From: Linanthus parryae
Taxonomy: Eukaryota > Streptophyta > Magnoliopsida > Ericales > Polemoniaceae
Direction of reading: 5' to 3'
Length of the DNA stretch: 64,000 nt
Assembly (NCBI GenBank): GCA_023055425.1
Contig: JALGPY010000014.1
Location: forward strand, 13,352,501 to 13,416,500
Part shown: positions 9,380 through 21,200 of the stretch, one piece after another
Layout: each line of letters opens with the position of its first letter
Numbering within the stretch: position 1 is the first letter of the stretch
Made by a program: the position numbers and the translations under genes
The notes under the pieces: model-generated
The model's database searches: none
Told to the model about the DNA's origin: nothing
Seen by the model: the letters and a program-made list of their open reading frames with translations, nothing else

Positions 9380-11046
9380 GGGTAAAAGACAAAAACCACC
9401 CCTTGAGTATGGGGTATATACAAAAAAACCCCTCGTGTTCGGGGATATACAAAGACCACCCCTGTTGAGACAAAAACCACCCCTGTCAGTGGATGGACGT
9501 TAGACGAAAAGCACCCTTCTGTTACAATCAATAAGTATGGGGGAGCAATCTGTCTTTTTTATGACCATTTTGCCCCTATTTGAATTTTTGTGTTTCTGAT
9601 TTATGTTCTTGGTGTTCTTCTTCACCACCACCTCCACCACCAACACACCACCAGCAACACCTCCACCACCAGCACACCACCAATACCATAAAGAAATCCG
9701 AGAAAAAGTTCAATCTTTTTCACTTCAAACCCAAAAGTAATAGGATTATCATTACCATCATTCTTCAACATCACCATTTCCATCGTTCTTGTTTATCGAT
9801 TGATTCAGCGGAGAGCGAGCAGTTGATCCTCGTCGTAATCTCAATCCCGGCGTGTTGTTCGAAGTCTCTCTCTCTCTCTCACAGCAGTCTAGAAGGTACA
9901 TCTTGCCATTTGGAGACCCAATTTGATAGCCAGTGCCAAGATCGATCGATTGATTGCGGCGGCTACTCTCTCTTTGTTTGTTTGTTTCCCTCTTCATCAC
10001 CTCCATCTTCTCCCTCTTCATCACCTCCATCTCAATCACGACTCTCTGTTTTGCGAAGCCAGGAAATCGTCTCTGTTTTCCAGAGCAAACCCCGACCGCC
10101 GCCACTGATCCATTCTCCGGCAACACCCACAACAGCCTAGGTCGTCTCCTCCCTCTCTTCTTACCGGCGAACCAGCAGGAGTAACAGAGCCCTCATCAGC
10201 AATGTTTTTAAGCAGACCCGAATTGCGACCCAGATCTGACTTACAGGACGACGGCGCTGCGAATTGAATAGACGACGTACAGGACGACGCCGCCGCCGGC
10301 GACGACGACTACGACGGCACTGCAACCAGATCTGACTACTCTCCCCCTCTCTCTCTCACTTCTCTCACTATTCTTCTCTCCCTCTCTCTGTCAAGGCAGA
10401 ACCCAACCCCTAAACCGTCCCCTTCAAGCCAAGCCCCATCAGTTCCTCCAACTCCACAGTCTGTGGCACCACCACCACGCCGCTCCTCCGTCACTTTCCG
10501 TCTCCCAAACCGCCACTTCCACCGTCACGGCGAGAGTCAATCGATTTCGATGCCAAAACCCCCAAAAGATCAAACCCCCTTCTTCTTCGATCTGGTTCCT
10601 CTCAGGTCCGGTTCGTCTATTTCTCGATCTGGATTGCCTCTCTCCGATTTGGATCGGCCGCCTCTCTTGCAGATGACGGACATGGCGCAGGCGTTCAAGT
10701 CCTTCGACGCCGACGTGCTTCTGCTCCGGTGTGGTGGTGGAGGAAGTCTTGAAAGGAGATGGACGGGATGGGTGATGGTGGAGGAAGGTGAAGAGAGGAA
10801 CGGGGAAGGAGAAGAGAGAGAGAGGTGGGAAGGAGAAAGGGGGCGCTAGGGTTAGAGTGTAGGGTAGAAGAAGAAAAAAATGTATTTATAGTGTGACATT
10901 TTTCTCCAATTTGAGGGTAATTATGTCTTTTTACGCATCCGTTAGTGAGCCATTAGATGGTAACTCTGACAGGGGTGGTCTTTGTATATCCCCGAACACG
11001 AGGGGTTTTTTTGTATATACCCCATACTCAAGGGGTGGTTTTTGTC
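9380..11046. mobile_element. Mutator-like element, copy 1 of a tandem pair
   Basis: It starts GGGTAAAAGACAAAAACCAC, and long terminal inverted repeats (about 90 bp) close it near 11046. The same terminal repeats bound the element at 57113-58820, which has a clean 9-bp target-site duplication typical of Mutator elements. The interior is GC-rich and pyrimidine-rich, with frames of 186 codons (9580-10140) and 128 codons (10463-10849) on the + strand. I do not recognise either, and no transposase is present. The interior looks like captured 5' gene sequence (CT-rich leader, then a coding-like block), as in Pack-MULEs, but the donor is unknown. Confidence 0.65.
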
Positions 11047-12721
11047 TGGTAAAAGACAAAAACCACCCCTTGAGTATGGGGTATATACAAAAAAACCCCT
11101 CGTGTTCGGGGATATACAAAGACCACCCCTGTTGAGACAAAAACCACCCCTGTCAGTGGATGGACGTTAGACGAAAAGCACCCTTCTGTTACAATCAATA
11201 AGTATGGGGGAGCAATCTGTCTTTTTTATGACCATTTTGCCCCTATTTGAATTTTTGTGTTTCTGATTTATGTTCTTGGTGTTCTTCTTCACCACCACCT
11301 CCACCACCAACACACCACCAGCAACACCTCCACCACCAGCACACCACCAATACCATAAAGAAATCCGAGAAAAAGTTCAATCTTTTTCACTTCAAACCCA
11401 AAAGTAATAGGATTATCATTACCATCATTCTTCAACATCACCATTTCCATCGTTCTTGTTTATCGATTGATTCAGCGGAGAGCGAGCAGTTGATCCTCGT
11501 CGTAATCTCAATCCCGGCGTGTTGTTCGAAGTCTCTCTCTCTCTCTCACAGCAGTCTAGAAGGTACATCTTGCCATTTGGAGACCCAATTTGATAGCCAG
11601 TGCCAAGATCGATCGATTGATTGCGGCGGCTACTCTCTCTTTGTTTGTTTGTTTCCCTCTTCATCACCTCCATCTTCTCCCTCTTCATCACCTCCATCTC
11701 AATCACGACTCTCTGTTTTGCGAAGCCAGGAAATCGTCTCTGTTTTCCAGAGCAAACCCCGACCGCCGCCACTGATCCATTCTCCGGCAACACCCACAAC
11801 AGCCTAGGTCGTCTCCTCCCTCTCTTCTTACCGGCGAACCAGCAGGAGTAACAGAGCCCTCATCAGCAATGTTTTTAAGCAGACCCGAATTGCGACCCAG
11901 ATCTGACTTACAGGACGACGGCGCTGCGAATTGAATAGACGACGTACAGGACGACGCCGCCGCCGGCGACGACGACTACGACGGCACTGCAACCAGATCT
12001 GACTACTCTCCCCCTCTCTCTCTCACTTCTCTCACTATTCTTCTCTCCCTCTCTCTGTCAAGGCAGAACCCAACCCCTAAACCGTCCCCTTCAAGCCAAG
12101 CCCCATCAGTTCCTCCAACTCCACAGTCTGTGGCACCACCACCACGCCGCTCCTCCGTCACTTTCCGTCTCCCAAACCGCCACTTCCACCGTCACGGCGA
12201 GAGTCAATCGATTTCGATGCCAAAACCCCCAAAAGATCAAACCCCCTTCTTCTTCGATCTGGTTCCTCTCAGGTCCGGTTCGTCTATTTCTCGATCTCGA
12301 TTGCCTCTCTCCGATTTGGATCGGCCGCCTCTCTTGCAGATGACGGACATGGCGCAGGCGTTCAAGTCCTTCGACGCCGACGTGCTTCTGCTCCGGTGTG
12401 GTGGTGGAGGAAGTCTTGAAAGGAGATGGACGGGATGGGTGATGGTGGAGGAAGGTGAAGAGAGGAACGGGGAAGGAGAAGAGAGAGAGAGGTGGGAAGG
12501 AGAAAGGGGGCGCTAGGGTTAGAGTGTAGGGTAGAAGAAGAAAAAAATGTATTTATAGTGTGACATTTTTCTCCAATTTGAGGGTAATTATGTCTTTTTA
12601 CGCATCCGTTAGTGAGCCATTAGATGGTAACTCTGACAGGGGTGGTCTTTGTATATCCCCGAACACGAGGGGTTTTTTTGTATATACCCCATACTCAAGG
12701 GGTGGTTTTTGTCTTTTACCC
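11047..12721. mobile_element. Mutator-like element, copy 2 of a tandem pair
   Basis: This repeats copy 1 at an exact 1667-bp period. The only base difference I noticed is G at 10631 versus C at 12298, changing one residue of the 128-codon frame. The junction near 11047 has lost a few bases, so the right end of copy 1 (gtct) runs into ggtaaaagac of copy 2. The outer right end is intact (gtcttttaccc at 12711-12721). Near identity means a recent tandem duplication rather than two independent insertions. Confidence 0.7.
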
Positions 12722-12865
12722 AAAATTGCAGTGCCATCCATAACATCTTCAAATACATCTAAATCGTATAGTCTACCTTCCTAGTTGAGAATTTCAGCAC
12801 ATGTAACATCACCAAATACATCTAAATCCTATAGTCTAGCGACCTTTCTACTTGAGAATTTGACG

Positions 12866-13567
12866 AAGTACTTGACATCAGAACAGTACTCTGGCAAGAC
12901 AGAACATTAAGCGGAAAAAAGAGAGGAATGAATGTTTGAGGAAAACCATTGGGGAAAGGACATGACACTTTGAAGAAATTACTAAAGCAAATGAGAATGA
13001 GTGGTCAGGCAGAAGAAGGCACAGACTAATTGAATTTTACATTACTAAGAGAGCAAAACAAATGTGTTAAAACTTTCAGAAGTGTAAAACAATTAGAGCT
13101 TTTAAATACTAAAATCTCTTTCTTTTTTATGGTAGTGTGTATATGTGTGTGTGTGTGAGAGAGAGTAGATTTTTCAACTTAAAGTTTCGTTCGCTGCCAA
13201 AACAACTGACCAGAACAAAATAAAAATAGCTCCAAAAAGGAGGTTGTTGTGGAATCTACCCACTCAGCCTTGCTTCCTAGAAAGAGCGGGTTGTGGAATC
13301 CTACCCACTCATCCATTAATTTGAGGGCCAGTAGACAGTAGTAAGTATAGTATTTTTTAGTAGTGGTTGGTCAAATAGAAATATTCCTCCTTTAATATTA
13401 GTAGTTCACATTACTACTAGTTAATTGGTCAAATAGAAGTAGCTACCGGACTAGTAATATAACTTACAACCAGTAGTATTGATAAGAAGGAAACAGATCA
13501 GAGAGTACTAAGAAAGAAACAGATCTTGAAGCAAATTTAATTCGAACAGAGACCAGAGAGTAGAGAG
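12866..13567 (+). promoter_or_regulatory. Upstream region and 5' UTR of the DC1 gene
   Basis: No coding frame is present. There is a GT/GA microsatellite at about 13136-13167 and a purine-rich stretch just before the ATG (gaccagagagtagagagatgg). Short direct repeats occur, such as ggtcaaatagaa at 13368 and 13428. I could not place a TATA box with confidence, so the promoter is inferred from position only. Confidence 0.4.
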
Positions 13568-14307
13568 ATGGATACCATGGCTGCATTAAAAAAACATTTT
13601 AGCCATCGGCACGGCTTGACTCTAGTAGTAGATACGGAAAACCATCCGTATCGGCGTTGTTATGGTTGTACATTGAAGATCACCAAAGGAGTTCGCTACT
13701 ACCGTTGTGAAGGAGAAGAAGAACACGAAGATTGCCGTTTCTTTTTCCTGCACCAGGCTTGTGCTGATATGCCCTTGATGACCAAAGATACACTTCGCCA
13801 TGATCCAAACTGTGCCGGCAACGTAGAACTCCGGAAGTACATCCGGCCTGACCAATCAAACCATGTGTGTGTTTTTTGCCATAAAAGCTGTTATCGTTTT
13901 GCATACGCTTGTTCCGAGTGCACATATCAGCAATGCCTCGCATGTGCGTTGAGGAAGAATACCGAATTCAATTTTTCATTTCACCAACATCCAGTTCACT
14001 GGACCAGTAATGCATCAGGCCGACTTTGTTCTGTTTGCAGCCTCAACATTCCAAAGTGGACAGGTGAACGGGATGCCTGTTTCGGATGCTGTTCCTGTGA
14101 TTTCGTTGTACATCCTCATTGTACAAATGTACCTCTCGTAGTCCAAGCGCCTTCTCATCCTGATCATCCACTTCATATCACTAGATTCACAGAATCGGTC
14201 TCCTGTCGGATCTGCATACAAGTGATCGATCATACCAAAGAGCTGGCTTACGCTTGCAAAAAATGCCCATACATCACTCACGTATATGACTACTCCAGTA
14301 CCACCAG
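13568..14307 (+). CDS. DC1 gene exon 1 (residues 1-247)
   Basis: The exon encodes four Cys/His modules: around residues 27-67 (RRCYGCTLKITKGVRYYRC), 97-126 (HVCVFCHKSCYRFAYAC), 140-180 (HPVHW through DFVVHPHC) and 199-240 (HPLHI through CPYITHVYD). It ends at accaccAG before GTAATT. The remaining AG joins the single G that opens exon 2. Confidence 0.8.
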
Positions 14308-15223
14308 GTAATTCTGTCCATCCGTGTTACTCTCACTTTGTTTTCTACATCTCTGCCAACAGCCAAACTATCTTTCTACCCGCATTATGTTTTCAGTATT
14401 TATTAAAAAAAAAAAAGAAAATTAGTAAAATTAGGAGGCTTAAAGCCTAAAACAGAGACCTAATACAACCCAAACCTAACAACATGGAGGGTCACACAGA
14501 CCTTAAAGCAGACAAGAATCATCAGAAATTATGTTCCTTCTAGCTTTGAACTGCTGAGTCAGCAACCTATCATATCTCAATAACCAGATGAAAGATTTCC
14601 ATCTCTGATAACCCTTAATCTTTCACACTTTCCTCCATTTTTGTCAATAGGGGGTCTTTTGACTCTTGTTAACAAGCTCTTCATAAGCAGAAGCCACATA
14701 AAATTTACCCTTATTATGCAACCAAGTTACCTTATCAGCAACTGGATTATCAGTTTGGAGCAGGGAGTTTTGAACCTAGCTGATACAAACACCACCCATC
14801 AACATTCCAGTACTGACTAACATTCAAGAGCAGATCTTCATCAGAAAACTTGCTGCAAAGCCACATCAACCAGCCTAAAATGACCCAACCACTGATCTGA
14901 CCAGAAGAGAGTACTACACCCATTACTAACATTGATGCCAATCCTCGAAGAAACAACCATAAGACATCTGTAGTTGTGCTTCCATACTCTAGAGTAATAG
15001 GGTTTGATTTGCTTAACATCCTCCGTGATTGGAGGTTTACCATACTTCAACACTAACTTCTTAGCCCAGAAGGAGGATTGATCTTCCTTAGCCCAGATGG
15101 AGGATGGATCTGCCGGAATCTCCCAACCAATTTTTCCAATCAAAGCCTTGTTTAAGGATCTTATAGTATTGCAGTTTCCTATCCAATAAGAGGCAATTTA
15201 CTTGTTCAATGGAACCTCCCCAA

Positions 15224-15263
<40 letters not shown>

Positions 15264-18200
15264 CTGTCAATCTCTTCAACAATAGAGATATGAAGCAAAA
15301 CCGACTGCATGGCATAAACTGGAAGTGCTTGCAGAACAAATTAAATAAGAGTTGAGAAGCCTTCCGGAAAGAGTTTTTTTCCTCACTTTATCCACTAGAA
15401 GCCATAATTTAGAAGCATTAAACTGAGAATGGATCAAAGGCATAATACGATGTAAACCCAAAGCTGGATACCCAGCACAACACTCAACTCTCCAGCCAAA
15501 CTTCTAGCTACATTGGGACTTAAAAACAACTTAGACTTCTCAAAATGCACAGACTGCCCTGCCACATCACATAACTCAGCAAGCACCTTCTTCATAACCC
15601 TAGCTTGTTTATTTGTGGCTTCTCCAAACAATGACAAGTCATCAGCAAAGAACATGTTGAATTTTTGACTTGAATTAATTAGGTAATAACTTGGAGTCTA
15701 AGGAAAACAAATCAAATGAATTTAGGAAAGAATTTGGTCAAAGTCAAATTACAATATTTGGGTCGGTAATTTGCATGAGGCAGTAGCAATATATATAGGC
15801 ATAGCCCTTTGGTTTGTAGTAGACAGGAACAACATACAGTACATACGTAGGGGATTGAGAGTATTGCTTGGATAGTTTTTTGTGCTTGTGTGTGTCGGTG
15901 GGTTGATTTGGGTGGCCGCTTGTAATCGGGTTCTCTTCTCAATAAAATATCTGGTTCTGGCCGTGAATTAGCTAACGGGTTCGTTACGAATTCGTTAGTG
16001 AACCACGTTAATTATCTGTCTCGTTCTTGTTTCGCGTTCGTCGTTCTTGCTCGAATACCCCCAGGTTATAACAGAACACATGAGTAAGCCTCACCACTCC
16101 TTGAGAGCTTAATACCTTTCCACTTTCAACAACAACTTTAATATTTTGCCCCAAACACCTCCATAGTGAAGAGAAAGAGATATGAGGAGATGGGATCCCG
16201 TTGTCTCATCCCTCTTTGATGTAAGAAAACTTCTTGTTGCTCACCATTCCAAATAACCCTCAAAGTAGAAGTAACGGAATCCGTGATCAAGGATTTAATA
16301 CTTGCAGGAACATTGATGGAGGAGAGAACAAAATCCGAAAAACCCCATTTCACCTTGTCATAAGCCTTGGCAAGTCTATTTTAATAGCAAGACCTCCCTT
16401 CCTCCCTTTCTTATTCTTTAAACAATGAAATGGTTCTTGTTGCAGTCGAATATTCTCACTTGTCATTCTGCCAGGCAAGAAACTAAACTGAAGAGGATGC
16501 ACAATTCTTTGCAGAACTGGTCTAAACCTCTGAGTAAGTAATTTACATAAAATAATTGGTATAAATTGACCAAAAGAGAAGGGAACTTCCAATTTAGGAA
16601 TAGAAGCAATAAGAGTGCTTCTCATATTTGGAGGGAGCTTACCAGAAACACAAGCTTGCTGCACCATAGACACCACATTATCACCCACCTGAGGCCAAAA
16701 AAATTGGTAAAACCCATGAGGGAGACCATAAAGACCAGGACTCTTGAAAGCCCCTATGGAAAAAACCACATCTGCACATCTTTGTGAGTAACGGGAGCAG
16801 ACAAAGATCTCTTCTCATCTTCATTTAGAACACCACCAAGCAGAGCAGAGAAGCAGAGGAGCCAGCTAAGTCATCACTGTAAAGATTCTTGAAATGCGTT
16901 GTAACAGCAGCCTTCAACATAGCTGCATCTTCACACCATTTACCATTCTCAAGCTTAATCATTGACACCTTATTCTTCCTTCTCCTAACAATAGTAGAGA
17001 TGTGGAAGAACTTAGTATTCCCGTCTCCCAATAATAACTTGCTCACTCTGGATTTCTGAAACCAAAAGAGCTCTTCTTGGAGAAGAACAGTATTATTTCT
17101 TCTGCAGATCCAACTCAAGCTTCACAAGGAATTTATTTTTCTTCCAAGCCAAAGACTTCTGAATTCCATCCACCCTAGCCTTAAATCTTTTTTTTCTCTG
17201 GAAAATATTCCCAAATTCATTCATGTTCCAAGCCTTAATATCCTGCACAACTCATCAATAGTACTAGGAATAAATGCATTGGAACACCAATGCAGATAAA
17301 CTAACTTGCTGAACTCTTCTTCAAGAAACCGAGCCTCCATTCTAAAAGGCTTGAAAATATGAGAGGGGAGAAGAACACCAACAGTATCTATCACAAGTGG
17401 ATGATGATCAGAGTTTAATCTAGTTGCATGCTTGACTTTGGCTTCAGGAAATAATAACCTCCAATTGTTGTTACATAAAGCCCTATTAATTCTCTATCTA
17501 TAAAGTTGACCACAGAACTGAGAGTTAGACCATGTGATTGAGGACCCTCAAAACCCATATCATGAAGATGACATTCATTAAAGTAACCCAACATTTGATT
17601 ACAAGTCCCCTGACTAATAGGCCTCCCACCCTCTTACCAGCAACATAACACATTTGATTAAATTCTCCAGCTAATAACCAAGGTAGAGAGTGAGATTTAG
17701 CCAAAAAAGTTAAGTAATTCCACATATCCTCCCAACAAGGGGAATGGGGCTAGCATACGCTCAAGTAAAAAACCACTATGGCTGATCTTTCCTTCTTACA
17801 ATACCAGAAACAGACTGTGAGTTAGAAGAGATAATATCAACCTTGATAACAGAGTTATCCCACGGTAACCAAATACCACCACTAAACCCTTGTGCCTCAA
17901 CACAATGTACCTTGTCAAGACGAGTACTACAGCAAGTTCTACTCAGATGAGTACTAGACACCTTAGATTCTACAAGAACCAGTAAGAAAAGAAAATATAA
18001 ATGAGAGGTCGTACCGTATCCGTATTACCCACACCTTTACAGTTCCAGGTTGCAATCTTCATGGAATTATTATGAGTGGTTGAATTGATTAGTCGATCCA
18101 GAAAACTATGAGGGGATACACCCCTGCTTCTTCCTAAATCCTGCAGAGCCTGAATAACCAGTCTCATGCGCAATGGAATGGTTAACTCCAACTCCCACTT

Positions 18201-21200
18201 TCTTTCCAAAGCCACCGAGTTTAAAAAGTTACAATGACATTGGAACCGAACCAGTTCTATCCATGGAGCTTCTGTAACCAGAGTTGGGGAAAGCCAATCT
18301 ATTAGAGGCACTTCCACGCCCTTGTACCCAAGTGGAACTTTTCACAACAGGACCATGATTACCACCACTCGACCACGCCTGGAGGTTGAGAATCGCCGAA
18401 AAAAGGACGACGAGACCCATTAGTTGGAACTAGGGTTTTTTCCTTTCTTCTGATTGGACGGTTTGGATCCACCGTCAGCACGTGGCTTATTCTGATTGGG
18501 AGTATTTTTCCATGACTCCACCCCTTTATCGGCCGTGGCACATGAAAAGGGAAGAATCCCCTACCCTGTGGAGTATTACCAACACCCATCTCATCCTTCG
18601 AAAGCACACCAAAACGTGAACCAAGATAAAAATAATAAATAAATAAATTTGGGACTTTCTCCCCTGTATCAGGGGTAACTGACATAGTTCGTCCATCACC
18701 ACCATGTGGACGGCCGACAGGATTCTTCTTCCTCCTGGTCGCTATCATCCAAGCCCCAAATCTGCTTCCGGTGGAGGAGGATCTGCCACCGTCGTAACCG
18801 TCGTCAACATCCCCACCGGACCATCCGAACCCATATCCGATACGACCTCTGCCACCAGGGAAATCACCGGAGCCTTTCTCGGACTGCAATCCTATGGATG
18901 ACTGTAAATACCACATTCAAAGCAGATCTGGTGGAGCCATAGTTATTAAACCCGGCAAAGATACCGGGTCACTGGGTCACCGGTCCAACCGGCGTGTCAC
19001 TGGTCCGACCGGTGGGTCAATAACAAGTTGTTTATAATATATTATAGTACATATTTATAGTGAAATATATTAAAAATTGACATATAATAGCTCTAATTTT
19101 TTAATTTTATGTGTTGTTTAACACCTTTTTACATTCGTTATGAATGAAATCACACCAACGTTGAATAAAAATGTTTAAGCGAGCATTTCAATTTTTTTTT
19201 TAATGCTTAAAACATGTAAAACCCCGGACCGGTTCAACCCAGTTAACCCGGACCGAGTCACCGGGTTGATCACAAACCCGTCGGGTTTGACCGGGTCAGT
19301 GACATATACGAACCGAGTAGTAACCCGAACTGGTTCCGGGTCCGATTCACCGGGTCACCGGTCGGACCGGCCGGGTCGGTCCGGTTTTAATGACTATGGG
19401 TGGAGCCCTTCATACTCCACAAGGATCTTCTTATCATTCACCCAGATAACTGCCGTAAACTCTTAATTAAATCCACTTCCACACACACCGTGGCGAATTG
19501 ACCCCTTTCAGCAGTGAGAGTGGTGTGATCAACCTTCAAACTTTTACCAAAATGGCTTCCGATGCCCATCAACGTATCTTCGTCAAAGTATTCGACCGAA
19601 ATTCCCCTCATTCTAATCTAAATGTGTGCCACCCTCTCCGTTGAAACGGATCGAAGTGAGGAATTCAGGTCTGCACCGTGTGGTAGTTACCTTGAACCAT
19701 CCACGGTCCATTCAACGAAACATGATCATAGTCCTCATGATAAATCTAAAGTAGTAAAAGACGTTAGTAATATCAGTGAGTTCAAAACCCTTACTCAACC
19801 CCCATTGAGCCGTTAATCGACATGAAGAATATGGTTGAGAGGATCCTCGCTCAGAACATTGATAATCAACGCCTTACTCCAAGGGTGATGGAGCTTTCTG
19901 AGCATTGCACCCTCGATTATGATATGAACTTTCCCATCCTCATAAATCTCCGATCTGATATTCATCACATCCATGGAATCTGGTGATACAACTTCATCAT
20001 CCATGTACAGCTTCGCGAAATGGTTGGTGAGAGCAACCATGAACAAATAATCGACTCATCTTCATCAGACGTCTTCCGGCCACGAAACGCCGTTTGAATT
20101 TCTCCTCATTCCGGAGAAGAGAGTACAAATTTCCAGCGGGCGTATAATGCGGGGATGGGAAGGGGCGGTTGGAGGAGGGAGGGAAGAGAATTTTCTTCCA
20201 CTTCCATTTTTTCAGAAGTGAAAAACATTTAACAAGAATTGAAGACGATTTCCCGCTGTCGCCTTTTCCCCAAAGAAATTGTGGCAGTGTTAGACTAGTC
20301 TTTGTCTTCCGTATTTATTTATTTACAAACACACACACGTTGATATATAGTTTTGGTCTCAAATCCTCCCAAATCTAGTGCCATCCATATAGACCGTAAA
20401 AGAATAATAAAAGAGAGAAGAATATAGTACAATCTCATTGAAACTAAGTTAATTCGAATAGATAAGGGCTAATTAGGGAATGCTGTGGCGGTGGTAGAAA
20501 GCTGCTGTGTGAAAAAACTGTAGAAAGCTGTTATGAGTTCTTGATAAAATGTTGTTTGGTAAATATTACGTAGAAGCTGTTGTGAAAAAATTGATATAGT
20601 AATTTTGTGTTTGGTAAAATCAACTGTGAAGTTGCTGTGAGAGGGTAAAATGACAAAAATATATGACCAATGTCATTTCCGGAAAAATAACTATTGATAT
20701 TTTAAAAAATTGTAAGGTCAAAATCGGTTATAGATAAATTAATCAAAAGCACTTTCTGGAAAAGCATCTTCCCCCTTGCTTCTTGAAAACTGCTGTGGGA
20801 CAGCAGAAACTGTCCGGAAAAGCAGAAATTTTATTTTTACCAAACACTTTAAAACGGCTTCTGCTGTCGGAAAACAGCTGTGTTGGCAGTAGAAGCATTC
20901 CCAAACTCACCCTAAATCTGGTTCATAAAAAAAAAATGATAAATTTGATTACGTCAATACTAAAAAAGAAACTGAGTAGATAAGTTTTGGTTCCATTAAG
21001 GCTCTACCCAGATCCAATCCGTTGACAAGTCTAATTCAAAATAATTTATTGAGGCCAAAGTCTCTGGGAACTATTTTTTCTTTTCTTTTCTTTCTTTATA
21101 CATAAACAAGACTCCAACCTCCACTCCGACTCAATTTCAGGTACAAAGAGTTTAAACGGGATATCATCCATGGACATCCACTACTCTTGGTTGAAGTTGA

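Larger units (their letters stand above)
14400..20160 (-). mobile_element. Decayed LINE inserted antisense in intron 1 of the DC1 gene
   Basis: Minus-strand fragments occur in LINE order: ORF1 with a nucleic-acid-binding block and zinc knuckle, then ORF2 with endonuclease, reverse transcriptase and a C-terminal zf-RVT region. Every domain is broken by stops or frameshifts. The borders are approximate. The string gtatttatt occurs at 14396-14404 and 20310-20318 and might be the target duplication, but it is too simple to trust. Two younger elements are nested inside. Confidence 0.8.

Noticed and set aside
9758..10132. 124-codon minus-strand ORF in the Mutator-like pair
   Set aside because: It is antisense to the CT-rich leader, rich in Arg/Glu/Met from the complementary repeat, and has no recognised domain.
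14396..20318. gtatttatt as the target-site duplication of the LINE
   Set aside because: It is nine bases of AT-rich sequence, the right copy lies about 150 bp beyond the recognisable LINE, and there is no convincing poly(A) on the correct side.
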